NCBI RefSeq assembly: GCF_038595005.1
Contig: NZ_CP151997.1
Coordinates: forward strand, 2,170,001-2,234,000
DNA: 64,000 nt
Direction of reading: 5' to 3'
Origin: Chryseomicrobium sp. FSL W7-1435
Lineage (GTDB): Bacteria > Bacillota > Bacilli > Bacillales_A > Planococcaceae
The translations under genes were made by a program, and so were the position numbers. Positions 40,309 through 49,336 of this stretch are shown in pieces. Position 1 is the stretch's first letter. Each line of letters begins with the position of its first letter. The notes beneath the pieces are model-generated. The model was not told where the DNA came from, ran no database searches, and was given only the letters and a program-made list of their open reading frames with translations.

Positions 40309-41250
40309 TTAGACATCAAATGTAGGACGGTAGAATGAGCGGTTTTCCAGCGGGAATAAGCGCTCTGAAAATTCTCCAGGAAGTGTTTTTTCCAATGCAC
40401 GATTCAACATTGCCATCTTAGCATCAATATTATCGATGTAATGCAAAATTTCAGCTTCACGCAACATTGGACGTTTAGGACTACCCCATTCTTCTTTACC
40501 ATGATGGGAGAGTACTAAATGTTGAAGAAGCATCACTTCTTCTCCTTCAATCTCTAATTCTTTTGCGGCCATTGCGATTTCATTGACCATGATAGAAATA
40601 TGACCAAGTAAGTTCCCTTCAAGCGTATAGCTCGTAGCAACTGGACCAGAAAGTTCGATTACCTTACCAACATCGTGAAGCATGATGCCAGAATAGAGTA
40701 AATCTTTATTTAAGGCTGGGTACAACTCCGTCAAAGCCTTACCAAGGCGCAACATAGAGACAACATGATCCAGCAGACCTGACGCATAATCATGATGATT
40801 ACGAGTGGCAGCAGGATACGTCACGAAGGCTTGGTGATGTTTCTTTAACAGGTGGCGCGTTAAACGCTGTAAGTTTGGATTGTTCATCTCAAAAATATAA
40901 GGCGTTAATTCATTCATTAATTCTTCTTTTGATTTTTCAGCAGCAGGTACTAGGTCTGTAATGGAAATACCCTCTTCTTCTTTTACCGGGCGAATGCTCT
41001 TCACGCGTAACTGAAGCTTTCCTCGGTAATCATGGATTTCCCCACCGATGCGAACAATTTTCTCTGCCCCGTAGAGCTTAGCATGCTCGTCATTTGTGTC
41101 CCATAGCTTTGCTTCAATGTCTCCGCTCTTATCTTGTAAGACAAGCGACATAAATGGTTTCCCTACAGTAGTCACACCAATGGTGCTTTGTTTAATTAGT
41201 AGATAGTGATCAACTGGATCGCCTACTCGAAGTGTTGTAATTCCCTTCAT
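40309..41250 (-). CDS. yhaM: 3'-5' exoribonuclease YhaM
   Basis: 313 aa: N-terminal OB-fold ([28 protein letters not shown], residues 20-105) and an HD hydrolase domain ([47 protein letters not shown]). Degrades RNA and single-stranded DNA in a metal-dependent way. ATG overlaps the yhaN stop by 4 nt. Last gene of yhaONM. Confidence 0.94.
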   Translation of the reverse strand: MKGITTLRVGDPVDHYLLIKQSTIGVTTVGKPFMSLVLQDKSGDIEAKLWDTNDEHAKLYGAEKIVRIGGEIHDYRGKLQLRVKSIRPVKEEEGISITDLVPAAEKSKEELMNELTPYIFEMNNPNLQRLTRHLLKKHHQAFVTYPAATRNHHDYASGLLDHVVSMLRLGKALTELYPALNKDLLYSGIMLHDVGKVIELSGPVATSYTLEGNLLGHISIMVNEIAMAAKELEIEGEEVMLLQHLVLSHHGKEEWGSPKRPMLREAEILHYIDNIDAKMAMLNRALEKTLPGEFSERLFPLENRSFYRPTFDV

Positions 41251-43673
41251 GTTCTGCTCCCTTCAGTCTCCAAATGAATAATTGAATTTTCACTCGTTGG
41301 AGACAGCCACTCTTGGTGGCATGTGAAATAAATATAAGGCAATTGGTTATCCTCACTCTTCAACCATTGTACCACTTGTTCAAAACGAATCGCATCAAAA
41401 TGAACAAACGGATCGTCCATCAACAAGACAAATGGTTTTTCCTTCACTAACTCTTCAGCTAAGGCAAAACGGAGGGCTAGGTAAGCCTGTTCCTTAGTAG
41501 CTTGACTTAATTCCTTCATCTCATAGATTCGACCACTTTGAGTGATTGCTATAAAACGATTGTCCACATAATCTAGCGATTGATAGTTATTAGCCGTGAA
41601 AAGTGTAAAAAGGTAGCTTGCTCTTCTTAACGTTTTAGGGAAGACATCTTGTTGGTAATGCAGGTACAACGCATCTATTTCTGTAGAAATGGTTTGCCAA
41701 GCTAAGAAATCGACGACTGTGGCTTGTACGAGTTCTCGCTGTTCCTCGATTTGCTGAAGTAGTTGTCCTCTTTGCTCCGTATTCATTAATTCATCTAACT
41801 GTTGCTGTAACTTCAGCTGTGCTCGCATTAGCTCATTGAGACGCTGTTCCAATTGATCAAGCTCAGCAAGTAATACAGGTTTAGAGAGAGTTTTACGCTC
41901 TTTTCCTTGTAGGCGCCTTTGCAAATCGTTTAATCTTTGTTTCTTTTGAAGATAGTCTTGCGACAGGTTCACCAATTTTTGAAATTCGACTTCTGTGGCC
42001 ACACCATAGCTGGTGTAAAGTTGCGTTAATTGAGATTTTAGAAATTCTTCCTGGTCAGCTAACTTTTGTTGAGCAGCAAGTATATGCTCATTCTCTGATT
42101 GAATCAGTTGCAGTGATCGATATCTATCATAAGCTTTAGTAAGCTCCTTACGTGCCTCTCGAAACGCGTCATTTTCTCTTTTCCCATTTAATAAGTGAGT
42201 GGGAAAGAGCGCTTTAATTGCTTCACTCTTTTGAAAGGTTTGATGCAATCTTTCTTCTACTTGTCTGTAGGAAAGTTGTAATTGTTGAAGACGTCTTAGA
42301 GAATCAAAGCTATCAGAAGCCCTATAAGAACTCTGATTTTCAATCCCATAGTCTTTCAAAAATTGTGTGACTTTAGCGTTTACCGTTTCATCCAACTGCT
42401 TATTTGGTAAGAAAATGGCGAAACCGATCAGGGTAACCGCAATCAGATACGAAAGTAGCCAATCTGTGCTAATACCAAGAACAATGAAGAGTACTCCAGA
42501 GAGTAAGAGTAAGCGCTGTTTTTTAACATCCCAACGAACACTTGGTTTTGATGCTGTAATTAACTGATTTAATTGCATCTCTTTTTCGTAGGATAAATCA
42601 TAGTTCTCCAGATTATTTTCTAAGTTATAAGGAGAAATACTCAATGCAGCTAGTAAGGGTTGCTGATCTCTAACTATAGCTTCTAGCTGTTCTTCTAATT
42701 CAGCAGCTTTCACGTGATTTTCTCGCCACTCTGTTTCCTGTTCAAGAAATGTTTCCAAACTCGTAATTACTACTTCCAGTTGATTATAGTTTGCCTCGTC
42801 AAATGGTCTTAGGACCGCTCTCTGCAATTTCAGCTGGATGGACTGTAACTGCTCCAACCACTCCCGTGCATTCAATTGATCCTGTTGATCAATTACTGTA
42901 GACTCCTGCAGCTGCTCATTCAAAGCAGCATATTCTTCAAAGAGAGGTGACAACACCTGTTGTTCGTCCGCTTCGAATAGGTGTTGTTTTGTACTGCTGA
43001 TTTCTTTATTCAGGTGATGTAACTGATGTTCTCCTTGCTCATGTTGTCGAACTAATTCTAGATAAATTTGCTCTTCAGCAACACCTTCACTTAATTTTTT
43101 TTCAAGTTGTTTCAACTTGTCTAGTTGTTGATTCAAAATAGGTTTTTTGCCTCCAGGTCGGTAGAGCGTCTGCATTTCTTTTGCTGCTTCTTTTTTTAAC
43201 GCCGCATAAGGGTTTTCACCTGTTGTACCACTAGCAAAAAATAATTCTGTTAAGTCTTCTTGGGACAATTGATGAATTTTTTGAAGATCAAATAAGTGAA
43301 AGGCAAAGACCGCCTCAACTTGCTCACGAGTTAGACCATTCAATAACTGGCGAAGTGTTTGATCACCACCACAATAACTGCCATTCTTTGTGACTGTCAC
43401 AACACCTGAAGAAGTTCCTTCTACACGTTCTACTTGATAGACGTCTTGCTGAATCTGCGCCTTCAACCATCCCCCATACTGCCCCCCACCTTTGGGCTCT
43501 AATCGGTTGGATGCAGCTCGAGTAGGAAACCCAAAAAGAATTTGCAAGATTGCTTCATAAAGAGAGGATTTACCTGCCTCATTTTGACCAACAACAACTG
43601 TCTGTTCTGAGAATGTAAATGTCCGTTGTTGATGTTTACCAAACCCATATAGGTGTACTTCTAGTAACTTCAT
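41247..43673 (-). CDS. yhaN: SbcC/Rad50-like ATPase YhaN (SbcE)
   Basis: 808 aa. Walker [18 protein letters not shown] (residues about 27-43) and C-terminal Walker B with the catalytic pair in [18 protein letters not shown], separated by coiled coil. The coil is interrupted by a hydrophobic hairpin ([20 protein letters not shown], then [17 protein letters not shown]), implying membrane association. Shorter than B. subtilis YhaN (about 960 aa). Works with the YhaO nuclease, 4-nt overlap, in DNA-end processing. Confidence 0.9.
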   Translation of the reverse strand: MKLLEVHLYGFGKHQQRTFTFSEQTVVVGQNEAGKSSLYEAILQILFGFPTRAASNRLEPKGGGQYGGWLKAQIQQDVYQVERVEGTSSGVVTVTKNGSYCGGDQTLRQLLNGLTREQVEAVFAFHLFDLQKIHQLSQEDLTELFFASGTTGENPYAALKKEAAKEMQTLYRPGGKKPILNQQLDKLKQLEKKLSEGVAEEQIYLELVRQHEQGEHQLHHLNKEISSTKQHLFEADEQQVLSPLFEEYAALNEQLQESTVIDQQDQLNAREWLEQLQSIQLKLQRAVLRPFDEANYNQLEVVITSLETFLEQETEWRENHVKAAELEEQLEAIVRDQQPLLAALSISPYNLENNLENYDLSYEKEMQLNQLITASKPSVRWDVKKQRLLLLSGVLFIVLGISTDWLLSYLIAVTLIGFAIFLPNKQLDETVNAKVTQFLKDYGIENQSSYRASDSFDSLRRLQQLQLSYRQVEERLHQTFQKSEAIKALFPTHLLNGKRENDAFREARKELTKAYDRYRSLQLIQSENEHILAAQQKLADQEEFLKSQLTQLYTSYGVATEVEFQKLVNLSQDYLQKKQRLNDLQRRLQGKERKTLSKPVLLAELDQLEQRLNELMRAQLKLQQQLDELMNTEQRGQLLQQIEEQRELVQATVVDFLAWQTISTEIDALYLHYQQDVFPKTLRRASYLFTLFTANNYQSLDYVDNRFIAITQSGRIYEMKELSQATKEQAYLALRFALAEELVKEKPFVLLMDDPFVHFDAIRFEQVVQWLKSEDNQLPYIYFTCHQEWLSPTSENSIIHLETEGSRT

Positions 43674-44821
43674 GATTGATCACTCCGTTGGACGAGTAAG
43701 GCTTGTATTTTTTCTTTCACAAGTTGTTGTACGGACTCTTGTTGTGCATATGTTCGGAGTGCAGCAGGTGGATTTACCACCTCAGCAGATTCTAGCAAAG
43801 TTTGAAAATAAGGGGATAGTTCATTTTGCCAATTAAATCGCAATTGCGTCATATAAACTGTGGGAAGCAGCTCTGTTACCTGTTCTCTTATATACTCTTG
43901 CAACTCGCTGTCAGTAGTTGCCCCTAACCAATTCATTCTCTTTGTAGACAGGGTAACTTGTACTAAAACGTGTTGCTCCCCCCACTGTTGCTGTAAGAGA
44001 TGAGAAGTTATAGTTTCAATTAACTGCTCGATAGATGAAGTTTCCGCTAGTTCAAGCTCTGTTGTTTCAAAAAGAGTAGTCGCTACTGGGCAAAAGTCCA
44101 ATGTTGTTTGGTGATGAGAAAGCGTAACAGAATAATAACCCTGTTGACCCGTCTCTTTGCGGTGGCGTCCTTGAATGGTGCCGGAATAAACAATAGAAGG
44201 ATTTTCATGAATCACTTGTCTTTTATGGATATGTCCAAGCGCCCAATAATCATAACCAATAGCTTTTAATTGATCGATAGTGAAAGGTGCGTAGACGTCA
44301 TGTTCTGTTTGCGTCTGCTCACTACCATGTAACAATCCTATCGCAAAATCGACATCCGCCTCACGCTCTGGGTAGTGTTGGATAAAGGAATCTGTCAGAT
44401 GGCGTGTAGGGTAACTAAATCCTGCTAGTTGCACTTTATGGTCCTTCGTTTGGAAAAAGGCGGCAGTAGGTTTATCCGGAAATACATGAACATTTGGAGG
44501 TAGAGAAAATCGAGTCCAGCGACCGCCAAGATGATCATGGTTCCCGTGAATAATGTAAACTGGAATTTGGAGTGCTGCTAGTCGTTCCATTGCTTTTTGA
44601 AAATGTCGTTGTGCCCGCAGGCTACGATTCTCTCCATCGTAAAGGTCTCCTGCCAGAACTATAAAATCTGGAGAATGGTTTTCAGCATCTTGTATGATTG
44701 CATCAAATGCTTCAAATGAAGCTTTTCGTAGTCTTTCTTGCCATTCAGTAGGAAGTTCCTGAATGCCTTTAAATGGACTTTCTAGATGGATGTCAGCGAC
44801 ATGAAAAAAATGGATAGCCAT
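43670..44821 (-). CDS. yhaO: SbcD/Mre11-like metallophosphoesterase YhaO
   Basis: 383 aa. Metal-binding motifs HVADIHLESPF (D, H), LAGDLYDGENRS, IIHGNHDHLGGRW, LLHGSEQ and ALGHIHKRQ at the expected order in the first 230 residues; C-terminal capping domain. Partner of YhaN. First gene of yhaO-yhaN-yhaM; a LexA-like box covers its start of transcription. Confidence 0.93.
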   Translation of the reverse strand: MAIHFFHVADIHLESPFKGIQELPTEWQERLRKASFEAFDAIIQDAENHSPDFIVLAGDLYDGENRSLRAQRHFQKAMERLAALQIPVYIIHGNHDHLGGRWTRFSLPPNVHVFPDKPTAAFFQTKDHKVQLAGFSYPTRHLTDSFIQHYPEREADVDFAIGLLHGSEQTQTEHDVYAPFTIDQLKAIGYDYWALGHIHKRQVIHENPSIVYSGTIQGRHRKETGQQGYYSVTLSHHQTTLDFCPVATTLFETTELELAETSSIEQLIETITSHLLQQQWGEQHVLVQVTLSTKRMNWLGATTDSELQEYIREQVTELLPTVYMTQLRFNWQNELSPYFQTLLESAEVVNPPAALRTYAQQESVQQLVKEKIQALLVQRSDQS

Positions 44822-44838
44822 ACGAAACTCCTTAAAAT

Positions 44839-44852
44839 AGAATATTTGTTCT
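44839..44852 (-). promoter_or_regulatory. LexA(DinR)-like box at the yhaONM promoter
   Basis: AGAATATTTGTTCT on the plus strand: GAAT-N4-GTTC against the Gram-positive consensus CGAAC-N4-GTTCG (one mismatch in the core, flanks differ). It directly follows the TATAAT -10 box (44858-44853), so a repressor here would cover +1. As I recall, yhaONM belongs to the B. subtilis SOS regulon, which supports the call. Confidence 0.45.
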
Positions 44853-44908
44853 ATTATATCATATCGGGTTTTTCTGTATACTAAATGCTAGGAGAAAGGG
44901 GTGCTTAC

Positions 44909-45094
44909 ATGAAACTTTATACATTTACAGCTTTCGAAAAAAGCGGGAAATTACTTGCAGAAGAAAAATGGGAGTATGCTACAGATGAAGAAGCAAAACG
45001 TTTAGGGGAAAAGCGCGTAGAAGAATTAGGATATGGTGAAACAACCCATCGATTGGTGAATACTTCAGGTAAATTAGTTCTTTTTCATGTGTAA
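44909..45094 (+). CDS. Small conserved-looking protein, YhzC-like
   Basis: 61 aa from ATG 44909 (AGGAGAAAGGGG upstream). Soluble, charged, starts MKLYTFTAFEKSGKLLAEEK and contains DEEAKRLGEKRVEELGYGE. It may be YhzC of B. subtilis, but I am not sure. Divergent from yhaONM and followed by a strong terminator, so a genuine gene. Function unknown. Confidence 0.65.
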   Translation: MKLYTFTAFEKSGKLLAEEKWEYATDEEAKRLGEKRVEELGYGETTHRLVNTSGKLVLFHV

Positions 45095-45099
45095 CTAGT

Positions 45100-45136
45100 A
45101 AATGGCCGCCTTTTAACAAGGCAGGCCATTTTTTTA
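45100..45136. terminator. Bidirectional terminator
   Basis: AATGGCC-GCCTT-TTAAC-AAGGC-A-GGCCATT followed by T7; separates the 61-aa gene from convergent yhaR. Confidence 0.92.
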
Positions 45137-45913
45137 TTGATTAAATTGGGGTTTTCTTTTGTTAACGAATGCGTCAATTCCTTCAAGGTGATCAGCAGCA
45201 CTACGCATAGCTGTTTGTGCAGCTGCTTCTCCCGACAATACTTGTTTTAATTCTTCCATTTTCGTGTTGTGTAAGATTTTTTTCGATTCTAGCATAGCTT
45301 GAACAGGAGAAGATGTTAATTTCTTTGTAAACTGCTCAACAGCAAATGGTAGTTGACCATCTTCAATCACTTGATCGACCAGTGTGGCTTCGTGAGCTTG
45401 TTCTCCTGTCATCATCTTGCCTTCCCAGATGATTTGTTTTGCTTTCGGAATCCCTACGCGTTCTTTTAAGAAAAAGTGGCCGCCTCCGTCTGGAACAAGA
45501 GCGATGCCAATAAAATTCATAGCAAGTTTGGCTGATTTTTCGGCAACAATAAAGTCACTTGCCAGCACTAAGCTGAACCCAAGTCCTGCAGCTGCTCCAT
45601 GAACCGCAGCAATTGTTAGTTTTGGTAACGTATAATAAGCTAAAGCTAGCTTTTCAAGCTTACCCATGATATCTGTGATTTCGAATGACCCGTCATTAGC
45701 AAGCATTGCTTTAATGTCTCCGCCTGCAGAAAATGCGCGCCCTTCCCCTTGAAGAACAACAATTTTTGAAGTGGTGTCATGATGAAGTTCCGTAAAAACG
45801 GTCGTTAGTTCTTCAATCATTTGTCCATTCATTGAGTTGAGTGCGTCTGGGCGATTAAGTGTGACAGTTAACACTTCACCCGATAGATCGATTTTTAAAG
45901 CTTCATATGTCAT
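45134..45913 (-). CDS. Enoyl-CoA hydratase/isomerase family protein (YhaR-like)
   Basis: 259-aa crotonase-fold enzyme. Oxyanion-hole regions QGEGRAFSAGGDIKAMLAND (about 55-73) and VHGAAAGLGFSLVLASDFIVA (about 105-125); NFIGIALVPDGGGHFFLKERVG in place of the hydratase Glu motif, so it may be an isomerase or a phenylacetate-type PaaG relative. B. subtilis yhaR sits in the same locus. Substrate unknown. Confidence 0.82.
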   Translation of the reverse strand: MTYEALKIDLSGEVLTVTLNRPDALNSMNGQMIEELTTVFTELHHDTTSKIVVLQGEGRAFSAGGDIKAMLANDGSFEITDIMGKLEKLALAYYTLPKLTIAAVHGAAAGLGFSLVLASDFIVAEKSAKLAMNFIGIALVPDGGGHFFLKERVGIPKAKQIIWEGKMMTGEQAHEATLVDQVIEDGQLPFAVEQFTKKLTSSPVQAMLESKKILHNTKMEELKQVLSGEAAAQTAMRSAADHLEGIDAFVNKRKPQFNQ

Positions 45914-46002
45914 TGTAATTCCCCTCCCTTACTACCTATTCGACAATTATTGTAGAATTCCTTTTTCTAGATGTTTTGAAGAGATTATATTTTAAAAAAA
46001 GA

Positions 46003-46240
46003 GATCAGGACAAAAATAAATCAGCAAGTTCTCTAGGGTGAATTCGAGAGAATTTGCTGATTTTCCGTGTTATATTGAGTTCCGTTCCGGGGCTGCGTTC
46101 CATGGGCGCGCTGTGAGCCTCCTCGTCGCAGGCTCCTGCGGGGTCTCACATTCCGACTTTTGATCCCACTGGAGTCAACCCCTCCACTCCACTCAAATTT
46201 CTACCTAGTGAGCTCTATTACTATATTTTGTAACAGCCTC
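46003..46240 (-). repeat. Long copy (B) of the dispersed GC-rich repeat
   Basis: About 238 bp, minus orientation, starting 10 nt after the yheA stop. 5' part TTACAAAATATAGTAATAGAG, then GGAGTGGAGGGGTTGACTCC, nested stems GTGAG/CTCAC and CGCAG-GAGC-CTGCG, GGAACGGAACTCAATATAAC, and the terminal hairpin AATCAGCAAATTCTCT...AGAGAACTTGCTGATTTATTTTT. It fills nearly all of the 336-nt interval between yhaR and yheA and probably supplies the yheA terminator. Confidence 0.9.
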
Positions 46241-46249
46241 TTAAGTTTA

Positions 46250-46591
46250 TTAAAACTGCTCGTATAACTCTTGAACCGGCTTTAAAAGAATGCGGTTGAT
46301 TTCTTCAATCAACTGACTAAGTTTCATTTCAGCTTCAAGCATCGCCAAGATTTTTTCGTTGGATTGAGCAAGTTGTGCTGTCTTCTGCGCATATTCCAAT
46401 TCTTCACCAGGAATTTCTTCCCCTTTGACTTGCTTCTCTTGAAGTGTCATTTGAATCTTACGAAATGATTCAAACAGATCTTTAGCCTCTTGATCTTCTT
46501 TAACTGCTTGAATCGCTTCTTTGACACCTTGCATTTCTGAAGTAGAACGCAACGTTGTCTCTAACTTGTTAATATCATCATAAATGTTCAT
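46250..46591 (-). CDS. yheA: YlbF/YmcA (Com_YlbF) family protein YheA
   Basis: 113 aa, entirely helical, with the family pattern IYDDINKLETTLRSTSEMQGVKEAIQAVKEDQEAKDLFESFRKIQ and a second helix pair ending LIEEINRILLKPVQELYEQF. YlbF and YmcA form the Y-complex acting with RNase Y; the role of YheA is less defined. 11 nt after yheB, so co-transcribed. Confidence 0.88.
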   Translation of the reverse strand: MNIYDDINKLETTLRSTSEMQGVKEAIQAVKEDQEAKDLFESFRKIQMTLQEKQVKGEEIPGEELEYAQKTAQLAQSNEKILAMLEAEMKLSQLIEEINRILLKPVQELYEQF

Positions 46592-46602
46592 GTTAACAGC
46601 TC

Positions 46603-47748
46603 CTAACTATTGATAACGAGGGCGATAATTCCTTGGATGATACCTATCAGGCCACCAAGTACCCCTCCGAGAATTGTAATCATTTTAAATTCTCTTCTAG
46701 ACAAGCCTAACACAAGTTCCTCTAATCGTGAAACCGGGAAGGTATTGACCTGCTCTTTCACAACTTGATCCAATTTCAATTTTTCAAACAGTACCGGAAG
46801 TTCAGCGTGAAGTCTCTCAAAGATGTAATCAACTGACTTGGGTAAAATTGATTCGCTCAGTACAGTTGTCGCTGTAGGGAAGAAATGGGTTACAGGCTTT
46901 TGAAGCTGTTGTTCCAGTTGAAGTTGATCATAAACATACGCTTTTACCTCTTTCACTACTGGTTCTGCATCAAAACCATTCAGTAGTTCGATAAGTGGTC
47001 GGTCTTTTAATCGATCCCACTCTGACGTAATTAAATTGGTGATTAATTGATGGGTACCAGGTGCTTCTAAGAACTTCGTGATTTCTGGTTGCAACTTGTT
47101 TGCTAATGAGTTCGAGTCTCCTACCATCATTAAGATCATGTTGCCAAACGTTCCTTTAGAAGCCAAGAAATCATCGACAAGCTGCTTCAAAGTTTGTTTC
47201 CCTTCAGCAGATTGTACAAAGTCAGCCCCTTTTCCTAAAATGACATCTGTAAGTTCGGGAATGCGTCCCTCCAGTTTTTGAAGCCAATCCGCTGGCATGA
47301 CTGTTCCTAGACTACCTGTTTGAACTTTTGTTGTGAGTTTTAGGGCTTGAAAATCAACTTGGCTATCGATTATCTCTTTTAACTTTGTTTCTACATCATT
47401 GATTTCAGCACGTTTTAACCACTGATCGATAGTCGTACTCTCTAAACCTAAACCATCCTTAACCTGCTTTTCCACTAGTAAAAGAATTCGATTTTTTACT
47501 TCTCCATTTAAATAACGCTTTTCTATTAACTCTGGAGTTAATAAGTAATGAATAACTAACTTCCCTAATTGTGAAGCCAGTTCTTCTCTTCGCTTTGGAA
47601 TCAATCCTGGGGTAAAAGGAACTCGCCAATTGCCAATATATTTTGCCTCATAGGGCCTAAACAACATTTTGATAGCGATATGATTCGTGAAGGCACCGAT
47701 AAGTGCACCAATCAACGCCATAAATAAGATTGTTGTCACGATTTGCAT
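46603..47748 (-). CDS. yheB: DUF445 membrane protein YheB
   Basis: 381 aa from ATG 47748 (AAAGGTGAG site). N-terminal helix (IVTTILFMALIGALIGAFTNHIAIKMLFRPYEAKYIG with the conserved N-x2-A-I-K-M-L-F-R-P), long soluble helical body, C-terminal helix (ILGGVLGGLIGIIQGIIALVI). Typical DUF445 protein; in B. subtilis it is linked to the sporulation/stress regulon but biochemistry is unknown. Followed by yheA. Confidence 0.88.
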   Translation of the reverse strand: MQIVTTILFMALIGALIGAFTNHIAIKMLFRPYEAKYIGNWRVPFTPGLIPKRREELASQLGKLVIHYLLTPELIEKRYLNGEVKNRILLLVEKQVKDGLGLESTTIDQWLKRAEINDVETKLKEIIDSQVDFQALKLTTKVQTGSLGTVMPADWLQKLEGRIPELTDVILGKGADFVQSAEGKQTLKQLVDDFLASKGTFGNMILMMVGDSNSLANKLQPEITKFLEAPGTHQLITNLITSEWDRLKDRPLIELLNGFDAEPVVKEVKAYVYDQLQLEQQLQKPVTHFFPTATTVLSESILPKSVDYIFERLHAELPVLFEKLKLDQVVKEQVNTFPVSRLEELVLGLSRREFKMITILGGVLGGLIGIIQGIIALVINS

Positions 47749-47787
47749 GTTCTCACCTTTTTCTATAGTCTCTAGGTGATAGTATAC

Positions 47788-47822
47788 CAAAAAGAGAGGC
47801 CCTGACTATATCAGGACCTCTC
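47788..47822 (-). terminator. Intrinsic terminator overlapping the ferritin-like gene's stop codon
   Basis: GAGAGGTCCTGA-TATAG-TCAGGGCCTCTC then TTTTT on the minus strand; the 5' arm contains the last codons and the TGA stop (47813-47811). Confidence 0.85.
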
Positions 47823-48209
47823 ATCGTACCAATGAATATACCCTTGTAGACGAATAGCATGTTCCATCTCATCATGCATGGCAATCCAAAAAGGGGTTGC
47901 CTGCTTGGGTGTAGCATACCGAAGAACTAATGTTTTGTAAAAGTCAGCAGCTTCTAACTCATCTTCCCATGCTGTGAACAAGAATTCGCGAATTGAAGTA
48001 AAAGGTTTTGGCTTCTCTATACCTGTCACATAGCGCCCATTTTGCAAAAAATAAAGTTGCTGAAACATCTCATAATGCGCTTTTTCATCTTCATATATAT
48101 GACTGACGACTTCTTTCCATCTTCTGTCGTCAGTCTCTTTCTCTAATTGCCTGTACAAATAATAGGCCTGATATTCATCTCGTATTGCCTTTTCTAAATC
48201 GCTCATCAT
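47811..48209 (-). CDS. Ferritin-like diiron-fold protein
   Basis: 132 aa from ATG 48209 (GGAGGTG site about 10 nt upstream; GTG 48218 lies too close to it). Four-helix pattern with paired acidic/His ligands: LEKAIRDEYQAYYLYRQLEKE, EVVSHIYEDEKAHYEMFQQLY (ExxH), FTAWEDELEAADFYKTL and WIAMHDEMEHAIRLQGY (ExxH). This fits the rubrerythrin/ferritin-like superfamily; the substrate is unknown. Divergent from yheE. Confidence 0.82.
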   Translation of the reverse strand: MMSDLEKAIRDEYQAYYLYRQLEKETDDRRWKEVVSHIYEDEKAHYEMFQQLYFLQNGRYVTGIEKPKPFTSIREFLFTAWEDELEAADFYKTLVLRYATPKQATPFWIAMHDEMEHAIRLQGYIHWYDERS

Positions 48210-48272
48210 TCCTTGCACTCACCTCCATATAGACTATGCTAAAATGAAGAAAGCTATGAAAGGAGCGACATT

Positions 48273-48476
48273 ATGTTACAACATTTTAACTATCGTTCAC
48301 TCTATGAAAATAAATCCTTACCTGGTTGGGAAGTCAGCTTTTATTACCAGCATGAAAAATTTCGCGCAATCTATGATAAGGATGGGTCAATTAACTGGTT
48401 GGATGCAACACCTGATAATGAAGAGAAGATAAAGGCCTTCATTCATGAACTCATGGTTTTCCATGTATACGATTAA
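48273..48476 (+). CDS. yheE: YheE-family (DUF5342) small protein
   Basis: 67 aa from ATG 48273 with AAAGGAG upstream; a longer frame from 48244 is in a different phase and not real. Contains PGWEVSFYYQHEKFRAIYDKDGSINWLDATP, as in B. subtilis YheE. Soluble, function unknown. Sits in the expected place of the yheA-yheI cluster. Confidence 0.78.
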   Translation: MLQHFNYRSLYENKSLPGWEVSFYYQHEKFRAIYDKDGSINWLDATPDNEEKIKAFIHELMVFHVYD

Positions 48477-48505
48477 ACGCGCTCCCTCGAGAGGGAACGC
48501 GTTTT
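48475..48505. terminator. Bidirectional terminator between yheE and spo0M
   Basis: AAACGCG-TTCCC-TCTCGA-GGGA-GCGCGTTT (minus strand reading), symmetric stem with A- and T-runs on both sides. Confidence 0.9.
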
Positions 48506-48507
48506 AT

Positions 48508-49278
48508 TTAAGAATATTTACGTAAAACTTGGTAGAGTTTTGATTTGATGTCGCTTACTTCGTGTTTGTGAATAGTAAGCGGAACAAAAGTTTCATCTTG
48601 ATCCATCGCCTCTGCTAAGAAGCCACCAAAGCCTCTTGCTTTACGATCGATTTGTAGAAGAAGCTCAGCTTTGTCAGGTGTTTGACTTAAGAACACTACT
48701 TCTATTTCATCTAATTTCCCGTAAAATTCGCCTGTCATTGGCACGTATTCAAACTCTTGCATAAATGGATACATCCCTTTGTACTTACGTGAAGCTTGTT
48801 GACAATCGGCTTTGCGTAATCGGAATCCTAAGTTTTCAATCTCTTTCAACACAGTTGCTGCTAGAACAGTTGGCTCTACCTGGATATAATCTTTATCAGT
48901 TGGATCTACTGCTGAGGCAATGTCTAACATCGTTTGAATCCAAACGCGCGTTGCCCCTTTTGTAACAGGTGTATCAAATGGTACTACAAAGGAAAAGGGA
49001 ATCTCTTTTTGCTCGTTGGCAGCAAGAGTAAAGTGATCTACTACTTTTTGTTTGTGCACAACTGCTTTATCCGTAAATTTACGGTCATCTAATTCTCGGA
49101 TATACGTCGTGTAGACGGCAAGATAAATAGCATCAATTTGTTGCTCAGACTTCCCACCACTGATTTTAATAACACCTTCCATTTGTTCACCCGCGCGATA
49201 GACCGCTTTTGATAAGACAGTATCCACTTTTGCAGAACCCACACCAATACTAGCTAGCATTTTGTTGAATAGTGACAT
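48508..49278 (-). CDS. spo0M: Sporulation-control protein Spo0M
   Basis: 256 aa arrestin-like beta-sandwich protein. N terminus SLFNKMLASIGVGSAKVDTVLSKAVYRAGEQMEGVIKISGG and IDAIYLAVYTTYIRE are characteristic; C-terminal GFGGFLAEAMDQDETFVPLTIHK. In B. subtilis it affects early sporulation and cell-division or cytoskeletal processes. Single-gene unit; divergent neighbour structure: yheE convergent at its 3' side. Confidence 0.92.
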   Translation of the reverse strand: MSLFNKMLASIGVGSAKVDTVLSKAVYRAGEQMEGVIKISGGKSEQQIDAIYLAVYTTYIRELDDRKFTDKAVVHKQKVVDHFTLAANEQKEIPFSFVVPFDTPVTKGATRVWIQTMLDIASAVDPTDKDYIQVEPTVLAATVLKEIENLGFRLRKADCQQASRKYKGMYPFMQEFEYVPMTGEFYGKLDEIEVVFLSQTPDKAELLLQIDRKARGFGGFLAEAMDQDETFVPLTIHKHEVSDIKSKLYQVLRKYS

Positions 49279-49336
49279 AGAAAACTCTCCTTTTACATGA
49301 TATATTTAGTAGTACGCACAAGCCTTACAGAAAGTT

